NCBI RefSeq assembly: GCF_037414475.1
Contig: NZ_CP147913.1
Span: 2,852,001-2,916,000 of the forward strand
Length of the DNA stretch: 64,000 bases
DNA from: Myxococcus stipitatus
GTDB lineage: Bacteria; Myxococcota; Myxococcia; Myxococcales; Myxococcaceae
Direction: 5' to 3'
A program made the translations under genes and the position numbers. Position 1 is the stretch's first letter. Each line of letters starts with the position of its first letter. The notes beneath the pieces were generated by a model. The model saw only the letters and a program-made list of their open reading frames with translations, ran no database searches and had not been told where the DNA came from. Below, in pieces: positions 56,786-64,000 of this stretch.

Positions 56786-58215
56786 TGAAGACCCTGGGAT
56801 TCATGACGTGCTGCGCGGTGCTCCTGGCCGGCTGCAGCTTCACCACCGCGAGCGGCCTCACCGAGTGTGAGTCGAGCGCGGATTGCGACAGCAACCAGGT
56901 CTGCTCCAGCGGAGGCTTCTGCCTGCCGCAGCCGGAGGGCTGTGGTGAGCGGGTGGGCCCCACCACGGGCAACCCCATCGTGCTGGGCGCGGCGCTGTCG
57001 CTGACGAACTCGGATGGCCGCGACGAGTCGGAGTACCAGTCGCTCAACGCCATCAAGCTGGCGTTGGATGAAATCAACCAGCGCGAGGGCGTGGGGGGCC
57101 GGCCCTTCAACCTGCTCATCTGCGACACGCGCTCCGACCCGAACCGCGCGAAGGTCCAGGCCGATTGGTTGGTGAAGGAGCGGGGCGTGCCGGCCATCTT
57201 CACGTCCGGCAGCGGGCAGACCATCGCCATCAGCAGCATCACCATCCCCAACAACGTGCTGTTGATGAGCCACACGGCCACCAGCCCCGACATCGCCAAC
57301 CTGAGCGACAAGACGGCGGCCTCCGGCGACGTGGGCCTGGTGTGGCGCACGGCGCCGTCCGACCTGCTCCAGGGCCGCATCGTCGCGGACCTGGTGCGCA
57401 ACGCGCGGCCGCTGCAGAACGGGGACCGCCCCTTCGCGACCACGTCCACGGTGAGCCTCGTCTACGTGGACGACGCCTACGGCCAGGGCCTGTTCAACAC
57501 GATTCTCACCCGGCTGGGCACGGAGCGGCAGACGTCCTCCGCCTCATACCCGCGCAACGGCGACGTCACCGCGGCGGTGAACCGCATCGTCGACACCAAG
57601 CCCGACGTGGCGGTGATGGCGGGCTTCTCCGAGGACAACGCGAAGCTCATCGCGCAGGTGGGCACGCGGGGCCGCACGACGCAGACGTACTTCTTCACGG
57701 ACGCGAGCAAGGAGGCCGGACTCTTCACGGCGCTGGGCGCGCAGCGCAGCCTGGTGGAAGGCGCCTACGGCACCGCTCCCGCGCAGGTCCGTCCGGGCGA
57801 CACGGTGTACCTCACCTTCCGCGAGCGCTTCCGGGCCACCTACGACAATGACCCGGGGCAGTTCTCCTTCACGGCGCACGCCTACGACTCCATGTACCTG
57901 GTGGCGCTGGGCGCGGCCTTCGCGGCGGGCCCGGACGTCAACAGCCCGCAGCCCATCACCGGCGACCGCATCGCGCAGGGGCTCTCCAAGGTGACGCCGG
58001 GCGCCAACGTGCAGGCCAACCGGTTCGCGCTGGGCTTCAGCCAGTTCACGGATGCCCGCAACGAGATTCGCACGGGCAAGGTCATCAACGTGCAGGGCGC
58101 CAGCGGCGCGCTGGACTTCGATGCCACGGGTGAGGCGTCCTCCGAGTACGAGCTGTTCCGCATCGAGGGCGGGGCCTTCAAGACCATCGAGCTCATCAGC
58201 CCGCCGTCGACCTGA
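56785..58215 (+). CDS. Branched-chain-type substrate-binding lipoprotein
   Basis: A 476-residue lipoprotein (AVLLAGCSFT). A Cys-rich knob follows (TECESSADCDSNQVCSSGGFC), a pattern seen in surface proteins of myxobacteria. From about residue 65 it is a type I periplasmic binding protein (IVLGAALSLTNSDGRDESEY, AIKLALDEINQREGVGGRPF, TSLVYVDDAYGQGLF-like block, DVAVMAGFSEDNAKLIAQVG). No permease or ATPase genes are next to it, so it may act as a sensor or surface binder rather than a transporter part. It is coupled to the TPR protein before it. Confidence 0.87.
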   Translation: MKTLGFMTCCAVLLAGCSFTTASGLTECESSADCDSNQVCSSGGFCLPQPEGCGERVGPTTGNPIVLGAALSLTNSDGRDESEYQSLNAIKLALDEINQREGVGGRPFNLLICDTRSDPNRAKVQADWLVKERGVPAIFTSGSGQTIAISSITIPNNVLLMSHTATSPDIANLSDKTAASGDVGLVWRTAPSDLLQGRIVADLVRNARPLQNGDRPFATTSTVSLVYVDDAYGQGLFNTILTRLGTERQTSSASYPRNGDVTAAVNRIVDTKPDVAVMAGFSEDNAKLIAQVGTRGRTTQTYFFTDASKEAGLFTALGAQRSLVEGAYGTAPAQVRPGDTVYLTFRERFRATYDNDPGQFSFTAHAYDSMYLVALGAAFAAGPDVNSPQPITGDRIAQGLSKVTPGANVQANRFALGFSQFTDARNEIRTGKVINVQGASGALDFDATGEASSEYELFRIEGGAFKTIELISPPST

Positions 58216-58236
58216 GTCGTCGCGGCTGGAAGGCCG

Positions 58237-59406
58237 CTACTCCGCCGCCAGCACTCGCGTGAGCGCGGGCATGGCGGCGGAGAAGTCTTCGGGCGGAGGC
58301 AGCAGCGAGAGCACCAGGAAGGCGCCTCGCCCGAAGTCGTAGAAGTAGCCCGGTTGAGTGAGCACGCCCGCGTCCAGCAGCGCGAGGCAGGTGGCCTCCT
58401 CTCCCGGCTCCCTCGGAATCCTCAGCACCACGCTCCAGCCGCCGTGCGCGGGCACCACGTCCCACGCCGCGCCGGCGGGGCGCGCGGCGAGCAGGAGCTG
58501 GCGGTTGCCTCGCACTCGCTCCAGCAGGGCGGCCTGGAAACGGGGCGCGTGGGCCAGCAGCGCGGGGAGCGCGAGCTGCACGGGGGTGGCGACGGAGAGG
58601 TACGTGTCCGCCACCCACTCGAGCCTCGCCAGGGCTTCATCGCGCGCGGAGGCGGGGCCGCCCACGTGAATCCATCCCAGCTTGAGGCCGGGCAGTCCCG
58701 CGGCCTTGGAGAGTCCCGAGAGACAGAACGTGAGCATGGGCAGCTCGCGTCCGGCCACGGACGTCACGCGGCCCGGCTCGGTGTCCCAGCCGTAGGGGGA
58801 GAACACCTCGTCGCAGAGCAGGGCCAGCCCGTGGCGCGCGCAGACTTCCGCGAGCGCGGCCAGTTCCCCTTCGTGGAGGAAGTGGCCGGTGGGGTTGCCA
58901 GGGTTGACGACGAGCACGGCGCGCGTGCGAGGGCCGACCGCGGCCTCCACCTCGCCCGCGTCCAGGCCGAAGCCGTGGGCCAGGGGGAGCCGATAAGAGC
59001 GCGTCTGGACGCCCTCCAGGGCCGCGAGGTGCTCGAAGAGGGGGTAGCAGGGGGCGGGGACGAGGACGTCGTCACCGGGCTCGCACAGCAGCTTGAAGAG
59101 CCAGCCGTAGGACTCGCTGGTGCTGGCCGAGAGCACCAGGTGGGCCGGGGAGATGGAGGTGCCCGGGGAGGACACCTGCGCGGCCACCGCCTCGCGGGCC
59201 GAGGCGAGGCCGAGGGCCTCCGGCGCGTAGGAGTAGGCGCCAGGAGGATGAAGCAGACCGGCTCCGGGGGTGGGGAGCCCCACCTGGGTGGGGTTGGAGA
59301 CGGTGAGGTCCAGCAGAGGGAGGCCATGGGCCCGGTGCCGGGCGAGCGCCTCCGCGAGCGGGTTGGGGGTGCGGGCGAAGTCGGTGCGAGGAGCGAAGCG
59401 GCTCAC
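58237..59406 (-). CDS. PLP-dependent aminotransferase, class I/II
   Basis: A 389-residue fold-type I aminotransferase. PLP and substrate blocks are visible: LDLTVSNPTQVGLPTPG near 32, STSESYGWLFKLLCEPGDDV, VNPGNPTGHFLHEGELAAL near 170, CDEVFSPYGWD and the PLP Lys in CLSGLSKAAGLPGLKLGWIH near 235. The substrate is not known; aspartate, alanine or aromatic amino acids are possible. The start overlaps the stop of the small upstream gene in ATGA. Confidence 0.92.
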   Translation of the reverse strand: MSRFAPRTDFARTPNPLAEALARHRAHGLPLLDLTVSNPTQVGLPTPGAGLLHPPGAYSYAPEALGLASAREAVAAQVSSPGTSISPAHLVLSASTSESYGWLFKLLCEPGDDVLVPAPCYPLFEHLAALEGVQTRSYRLPLAHGFGLDAGEVEAAVGPRTRAVLVVNPGNPTGHFLHEGELAALAEVCARHGLALLCDEVFSPYGWDTEPGRVTSVAGRELPMLTFCLSGLSKAAGLPGLKLGWIHVGGPASARDEALARLEWVADTYLSVATPVQLALPALLAHAPRFQAALLERVRGNRQLLLAARPAGAAWDVVPAHGGWSVVLRIPREPGEEATCLALLDAGVLTQPGYFYDFGRGAFLVLSLLPPPEDFSAAMPALTRVLAAE

Positions 59407-59681
59407 AGCCCCGTCTGGAGCATGGCGTTGGCAACGCGCCGGATGAGCTCGCGGCGGACCTCCTTGCGGCAGTATTCAATGGCCTTCTCATGAGGCCGGG
59501 GAAGCTCCGGGTCCCTGGTTCTCAGGGCGGTGCGGAGGACGAGCTCTACCTTGGAGGGCTCGATGTGGAACAGGCGCGCTCCGTCCTTCTGGAGGAAGTA
59601 GGAGAGCCCCCGCTGGTCGATGAGCTTGTTGAAGAAGCGTCGGACGTCCGCGAGGAACGTGAGGTCGATGATGTCCGCCAT
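59403..59681 (-). CDS. Small conserved-looking protein
   Basis: A 92-residue helical protein with no signal or membrane span (DLTFLADVRRFFNKLIDQRG, YFLQKDGARLFHIEPSKVEL, AIEYCRKEVRRELIRRVANA). The stop overlaps the aminotransferase ATG, which supports a real, coupled gene. I do not recognise the family. The ribosome-binding site at the ATG (59681) is weak; an upstream ATG at 59732 would add 17 basic residues. Confidence 0.65.
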   Translation of the reverse strand: MADIIDLTFLADVRRFFNKLIDQRGLSYFLQKDGARLFHIEPSKVELVLRTALRTRDPELPRPHEKAIEYCRKEVRRELIRRVANAMLQTGL

Positions 59682-59813
59682 TCGTGACGGCTTTCTCGCG
59701 CGGAAAAAACGGCCCGTCCATTTCACGGCCACGTCACCCGAAAACTTGCGCGACCTGTAGCACTTCGCCCGCGGGCCGAACGCGCGGGAGGCCGAGTTTT
59801 CGGCCCCGCGCGC

Positions 59814-60491
59814 TCACGGCAGCAGAGGGCGCAGGGCGCGGCGGAACGCGGCGTGCCGGCGCCGGGCATCGGACTCGAAGGGCACGGGGCCGAGCACGGG
59901 AAGCTGGTGGCGCGACTCCAGGAGCGCGCGGTTGTCGCGCTCGGAGATGTCCCGTCCGGAGGTGCTCCGCGACAGCAGCACCGCGCGCACGGGGATGCGG
60001 CGCGCCGCGAGCGCCTGGAGCGACAGCGCGGTGTGGTTGAGCGTGCCCAGGCCCGCGCGCGCCACCAGCAGCACAGGCAGGCGGAGGGTGTGGATGAGGT
60101 CGATGACGTCGTGGCGAGAGTCCAGGGGGACGAAGAGGCCGCCCGCCCCCTCCACCACGGCGGGGCCGTGCTTGAGGCGCTCCCACGAGGCCAGGGTGAC
60201 GTTCCAATCCGGCTCGCGGCCCAGGCGCGCGGCGGCCACGCCCGGCGCGACAGGGGCGCGGAAGCGGTGCGGGCAGACCACGTCCAGAGGCAGCGTGCTC
60301 CCCGCGGCCTCGCGCAGGGAGAGCGCGTCAGCAGGGGCGCGCAGCGAGGCACAGCCACTCTCGTAGGGCTTGAAGCCCTGGGGCGAGAGGCCCGCGTCGG
60401 CGAGCAGCGATAGCAGCGCGCGGGAGGCCTGCGTCTTGCCTACTCCGGTGTCAGTGCCGGTGACAAAAATCTGGAACGGCTTCTGGGCCAT
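59814..60491 (-). CDS. bioD: Dethiobiotin synthase
   Basis: A 225-residue ATP-dependent carboxylase that closes the ureido ring of dethiobiotin from DAPA and carbon dioxide. Walker A is GTDTGVGKT (11-19); GFKPYESGC, VVEGAGGLFVPLDSRHDVID and RAGLGTLNHTALSLQAL are family blocks. It is the last of the three bio genes, 208 bases after bioF; no gene is seen in that gap. Confidence 0.95.
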   Translation of the reverse strand: MAQKPFQIFVTGTDTGVGKTQASRALLSLLADAGLSPQGFKPYESGCASLRAPADALSLREAAGSTLPLDVVCPHRFRAPVAPGVAAARLGREPDWNVTLASWERLKHGPAVVEGAGGLFVPLDSRHDVIDLIHTLRLPVLLVARAGLGTLNHTALSLQALAARRIPVRAVLLSRSTSGRDISERDNRALLESRHQLPVLGPVPFESDARRRHAAFRRALRPLLP

Positions 60492-60699
60492 GACGTGTTT
60501 CCTTCGCGTGAGTCAGGGCTCGGCGCACAGCCTGGACAGCGATGCGCGAGGATTGAAAACGACCTGCTCCGAGGTCGAAACCGGTGATGAAGCGCCAGCG
60601 GCGATGGCGAGGCATACCGGCGGAGCGCACGAGGTGGTGCCTGACGCACACGCGAGCGTCCGCACGCCTGGGAGAACCTCGCGCGCACCCCACGGGCGC

Positions 60700-61914
60700 C
60701 TACGCCCCTCGCGCGTGGACGCCCACCCGGCGCAGCGACTCCAGCGCGAGGTCCACATGGCCCACGGTATGCGCGGCGGAGAGACAGAAGCGCAGCCGGC
60801 TCGTGCCCTCGGGCACCGTGGGAGGCCGGATGGCCTTCACCAGCACCCCCGCCTCACGCAGCCTCCGCGCCGCGTCCAACGCGCGCTCCGGCTCTCCCAG
60901 CACCACCGGGAACACCGCGCTGCGAGGCTCCGCGCGCAGCCCCATCGCCCTCAGCCCCTCCGAAAATCTGCGGATGTTGCGCCACAACCGCTCACGCAAC
61001 TCCGAGTCCCTCTCCACCGCGTCCACCGCCGCTTCGGCCGCCGCGCACATGGCCGAGGGCAACGCCGTGGAGAAGATGAACGGCCGCGCACGGCTGATGA
61101 GCAGGTCCGCCACCACACGCGACGTGGCCACGTACGCCCCGTGCCCTCCCAGCGCCTTGCTGAGCGTGCCCATGCGCAGGTCCACCCGCCCCTCCAACCC
61201 CAACTCCTCGCAGAGCCCCGCGCCCCGCGCCCCCAGCACCCCGGTGGCATGCGCCTCATCCACCATCAGCGCGGCCCCCTGTGCGCGGCACACGTCCACG
61301 ATGTCCCGCAGCGGCGCCACATCTCCATCCATGGAGAACACCGTGTCCGTGACGACCAGCTTCCGCCGCCCCGGCGTCTCCGCCAGCACCTTCGCCAACG
61401 CGTCCACATCCGCGTGCGGATAGACGACCACCCGCGCACGCGACAGCCGGCACCCATCCACCAGCGACGCATGGTTGAGCGCATCGGAGAACACCGCGTC
61501 CCCAGCGCCCACCAGCGCGGGGAGGATGCCCGTGTTGGCCGCGTACCCGCTGTTGAAGAGCAGCACGGCCTCGGCCCGCTCGAAGGCCATCAGCCGCGCC
61601 TCCAGCCGGTGATGCGCGGACGTGTCGCCCACCACCAGCCGGCTGGCGCCCGTGCCCAGCCCGTACCGCTCCACCGCCGCGACGGCCGCGGCTCGCACGG
61701 ACGCGGAGGCCGCGAGCCCCAGGTAGTCGTTGGACGAGAAGTTGACGAGCGTCTCACCCCCCACCCGCACCACCGGCCCCTGCGGCGAATCCAGCGGCTC
61801 CAGATAGCGGCGCAGTCCGCGCGCCTGGAGCGACGCCAGGTCCTCCCGGGCCCAGGAGGAGGCCACGTCCTCCGACGACGACGAGGCCACCTCCGCCTGC
61901 TTCACGTCACTCAC
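60700..61914 (-). CDS. bioF: 8-amino-7-oxononanoate synthase
   Basis: A 404-residue PLP enzyme of the alpha-oxoamine synthase class that joins pimeloyl thioester with alanine. [60 protein letters not shown] and the Lys of [16 protein letters not shown] are diagnostic. The N-terminus is extended by 25 Ser/Glu-rich residues. It starts 10 bases after the bioB stop. Confidence 0.95.
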   Translation of the reverse strand: MSDVKQAEVASSSSEDVASSWAREDLASLQARGLRRYLEPLDSPQGPVVRVGGETLVNFSSNDYLGLAASASVRAAAVAAVERYGLGTGASRLVVGDTSAHHRLEARLMAFERAEAVLLFNSGYAANTGILPALVGAGDAVFSDALNHASLVDGCRLSRARVVVYPHADVDALAKVLAETPGRRKLVVTDTVFSMDGDVAPLRDIVDVCRAQGAALMVDEAHATGVLGARGAGLCEELGLEGRVDLRMGTLSKALGGHGAYVATSRVVADLLISRARPFIFSTALPSAMCAAAEAAVDAVERDSELRERLWRNIRRFSEGLRAMGLRAEPRSAVFPVVLGEPERALDAARRLREAGVLVKAIRPPTVPEGTSRLRFCLSAAHTVGHVDLALESLRRVGVHARGA

Positions 61915-61924
61915 GCGGTCCGCC

Positions 61925-62959
61925 CTACCCCTCTTGCCTCGGCTCCAGCGGACGGATGCCCGCCTTCTCCAACAGCGCCATGTCCTGGCTGTACTCGGGG
62001 TTGCCCGTGGTGAGCAGCTTCTCGCCGAAGAACAGCGAGTTGGCGCCCGCCATCATGCACAACAGCTGCGCCTCCTCGTTCATCTGCTGGCGGCCCGCGG
62101 ACAGGCGCACCATCGACTGCGGCATCAGGATGCGCGCGGTCGCAATCGTGCGCACCATGTCCACCGTCTCCACGCGCGGCTGCTCCGCCAGGGGCGTGCC
62201 CTCCACGGCCACCAGCGCGTTGACGGGCACCGACTCCGGGTGGTGCTCCTGGTTCGCCAGCGTGCGCAGCAGGTTGCAGCGGTCATCCACCGACTCACCC
62301 ATGCCGATGATGCCGCCGCAGCACACGGAGATGCCCGCGTCGCGCACCCGGCCCAGCGTGCGCAGGCGGTCGTCGTACACTCGCGTGGAGATGATGTCGC
62401 CGTAGTGCTCGGGCGAGGTGTCCAGGTTGTGGTTGTACGCGGACAGCCCCGCCTCCTTCAGCCGCTTCGCCTGGCTGTCGGTGAGCATCCCCAGCGTGGC
62501 GCACGCCTCCATGCCCAGCGCTCGCACGCCGCGCACCATCTCCAGCACGCTGTCGAACTGCGGGCCGTCCTTCACCTCGCGCCACGCCGCGCCCATGCAG
62601 AAGCGCGTGGCCCCCGCCGAGCGCGCCTTCTGGGCGGCCGACAGCACCTCCGGCACCGCCATCAACTTCTCCGCCTTCACGCCCGTCTTGTAGCGCGCCG
62701 CCTGCGGGCAATAGCCGCAGTCCTCCGGACAGCCGCCCGTCTTGATGGACAACAGCGAGCACAGCTGCACCTTGTTCTCCTGGAACACGGCGCGATGCAC
62801 CGTCTGCGCCCGGTGCACCAACTCCAGGAGGGGCATCGAGTAGATGGCGCGGACCTCGGCCAGCTCCCAGTCATGCCTCACGGCGACACCCTCGGGGGGC
62901 GGCGCGGCGTGGTGGGCGTGGCCGTGAAAGGACTCGCTGGCGGCGGCGGTGTCGGACAT
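61925..62959 (-). CDS. bioB: Biotin synthase
   Basis: A 344-residue radical-SAM enzyme inserting sulfur into dethiobiotin. The cluster Cys are C77, C81 and C84 in [51 protein letters not shown] and [15 protein letters not shown] fit the family, including the [2Fe-2S] ligands. A His-rich N-terminal tail (HGHAHH, residues 12-17) is unusual. GAGGAG before the ATG can pair with CTCCTC just upstream. It heads bioB-bioF-bioD, opposite to radA. Confidence 0.96.
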   Translation of the reverse strand: MSDTAAASESFHGHAHHAAPPPEGVAVRHDWELAEVRAIYSMPLLELVHRAQTVHRAVFQENKVQLCSLLSIKTGGCPEDCGYCPQAARYKTGVKAEKLMAVPEVLSAAQKARSAGATRFCMGAAWREVKDGPQFDSVLEMVRGVRALGMEACATLGMLTDSQAKRLKEAGLSAYNHNLDTSPEHYGDIISTRVYDDRLRTLGRVRDAGISVCCGGIIGMGESVDDRCNLLRTLANQEHHPESVPVNALVAVEGTPLAEQPRVETVDMVRTIATARILMPQSMVRLSAGRQQMNEEAQLLCMMAGANSLFFGEKLLTTGNPEYSQDMALLEKAGIRPLEPRQEG

Positions 62960-62962
62960 GGG

Positions 62963-62983
62963 CTCCTCGTAATTCGTGAGGAG
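62963..62983 (-). promoter_or_regulatory. bioB leader hairpin masking the ribosome-binding site
   Basis: On the minus strand CTCCTC (62978-62983) and GAGGAG (62963-62968) form a 6-base stem with a 9-base loop. GAGGAG is the bioB ribosome-binding site, three bases from the ATG. The rest of the 221-base bioB/radA gap shows no gene. Confidence 0.45.
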
Positions 62984-63180
62984 CGCGAACGTGCGCGGGC
63001 GGGGGGAACTTGTCAACGCCTCAGCGCGAACAGGTTGACGACTTCCCACGTCCTCGCAACCGCCGGAATCCCCTGGACTTTCCCCACCCGGCCTGGCGGT
63101 GCGGGGCCTGCCACCCCGCCCGCCCGAGTCCCACCAACAACCCACCGGAGCGTCAGGGTTCCGGGATACACACCCAACCC

Positions 63181-64000
63181 ATGGCGAAGGCGAAGACGCA
63201 CTACACCTGCCAGGCGTGCGGGTACCAGACGGCGAAGTGGCTGGGGAAGTGCCCGGATTGCGGCGCGTGGAGTTCGTTGCTCGAGGAGGCGGGAGCCAAG
63301 GACGACGAGAAGCGCCCCGCGTGGGGGGCCTCGGGAGGCGCCGCGCGGCCCATGCTCCTCAAGGAGGTCAGCGGAGAGTCGGAGGTGCGCCGCCGCACCG
63401 GCATCGCCGAGTTCGACCGGGTGCTCGGCGGAGGCGTGGTGAGCGGCTCGGTGGTGCTCCTGGGCGGAGACCCGGGCATCGGAAAGTCCACGCTGCTGCT
63501 CGCGGCGCTCGACAGGCTCGCCCGGCACGGCGCCGTGCTCTACGTCTCCGGTGAAGAGAGCCTGCGCCAGACGAAGATGCGCGCGGAGCGCCTGCGCGTG
63601 GACGGCGAGAACATCCACCTCTTCGCGGAGACGGACGCGGAGCGGGTGCTGGTCGCCGCCGAGTCGCTCAAGCCTCAAGCGCTCGTGGTGGACTCGATTC
63701 AGACCATGTACCTGCCGGAGCTGGGCAACGCGCCGGGCAGCATCACCCAGGTGCGCGAGGTGGCGGGCCGGCTGATGGCCTACGCCAAGCGCACGGGTGT
63801 CCCCACCTTCATCGTGGGCCACGTAACGAAGGAAGGCTCCATCGCCGGCCCGCGCGTGCTCGAGCACATGGTGGACACCGTCCTCTACTTCGAGGGCGAG
63901 CGCGGCCACCCCTTCCGAATCCTCCGCGCGCACAAGAACCGCTTCGGCTCCACCAACGAGATTGGCGTCTTCGAGATGAAGGGCGCGGGCCTGGTGGAAG
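63181..64000 (+). CDS. radA: DNA repair protein RadA, 3-prime partial
   Basis: The first 273 residues of RadA/Sms, a RecA-like helicase that aids branch migration in recombination. The zinc finger uses C10, C13, C24 and C27 ([20 protein letters not shown]); Walker [11 protein letters not shown] lies near 96; [16 protein letters not shown] and [13 protein letters not shown] follow; KNRFGS near 251 is the RadA-specific motif. It runs off the right edge, so the Lon-like C-terminal domain is missing. It is divergent from bioB. Confidence 0.96.
   Translation, partial: MAKAKTHYTCQACGYQTAKWLGKCPDCGAWSSLLEEAGAKDDEKRPAWGASGGAARPMLLKEVSGESEVRRRTGIAEFDRVLGGGVVSGSVVLLGGDPGIGKSTLLLAALDRLARHGAVLYVSGEESLRQTKMRAERLRVDGENIHLFAETDAERVLVAAESLKPQALVVDSIQTMYLPELGNAPGSITQVREVAGRLMAYAKRTGVPTFIVGHVTKEGSIAGPRVLEHMVDTVLYFEGERGHPFRILRAHKNRFGSTNEIGVFEMKGAGLVE

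Noticed and set aside
60370-62013. Plus-strand open frame opposite bioF
   Set aside because: Composition is that of an antisense shadow; bioF has all its motifs.

Overview
The window is GC-rich, densely packed chromosomal DNA from a myxobacterium, most likely family Myxococcaceae (Myxococcus, Corallococcus or a close relative). The strongest pointer is an intact csgA gene for the C-signal (34286-34975). It encodes exactly 229 residues, keeps the key residues Thr6, Arg10, Ser135 and Lys155, and lies tail-to-tail with a pdxH gene (the partner called fprA in M. xanthus) and head-to-head with a Myxococcus-type protoporphyrinogen oxidase. Many lipoproteins, TPR proteins, a Ser/Thr kinase and an AgmX/PglI-like tail domain fit the same picture. 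No rRNA, tRNA, CRISPR array, insertion sequence or integrase was seen. No stretch above 300 bases lacks a gene; the largest gaps are about 260 bases.

Layout. 1-7216 (+) is a five-gene operon of TPR proteins and small lipoproteins in which each gene overlaps the next by 4 bases. 7316-15421 (-) holds a DMT transporter and then a complete heme-uptake locus: TonB-dependent receptor, HmuY-like lipoprotein, HmuS, HmuT, HmuU and HmuV, headed by a Com-like zinc-ribbon gene whose promoter contains a good Fur box. 15533-17784 holds a zincin, an LEA-like lipoprotein and aat.

17800-25598 (-) is the most unusual region: a run of five exported proteins (called here A, B, C, D, E in transcription order) followed by a WD40-like propeller protein. 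A and E are paralogous cysteine-rich secreted proteins, B is a helical secreted protein, and C is a coiled-coil lipoprotein. D is a large exported protein with a pretoxin-like (PT-TG) segment and a toxin-like C-terminal region. I do not recognise the set as a described system. It is a candidate polymorphic-toxin or secreted-complex locus with no obvious classical immunity gene.

25756-34281 carries a secreted protein, an LVIVD lipoprotein, a pilus-assembly N-domain protein, a CNNM/CBS protein, an LEA-like lipoprotein with a Ser/Thr kinase, glgA and pdxH. 34286-38568 has csgA, hemG and a LytS/LytTR two-component pair. 38607-53768 mixes lipoproteins with housekeeping genes (a GCS2-type ligase, rlmN, gluQ, miaE) plus a patatin lipoprotein and a DASS permease whose 3-prime end runs antisense into miaE. 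54027-59681 has GTP-dependent PEP carboxykinase, a TPR membrane protein, an orphan branched-chain-type binding lipoprotein and an aminotransferase. 59814-62959 (-) is bioB-bioF-bioD, divergent from radA, which runs off the right edge.

Two 5-prime leaders (46570-46650 and 62963-62983) can fold so that the Shine-Dalgarno sequence lies in a stem, suggesting translational control.
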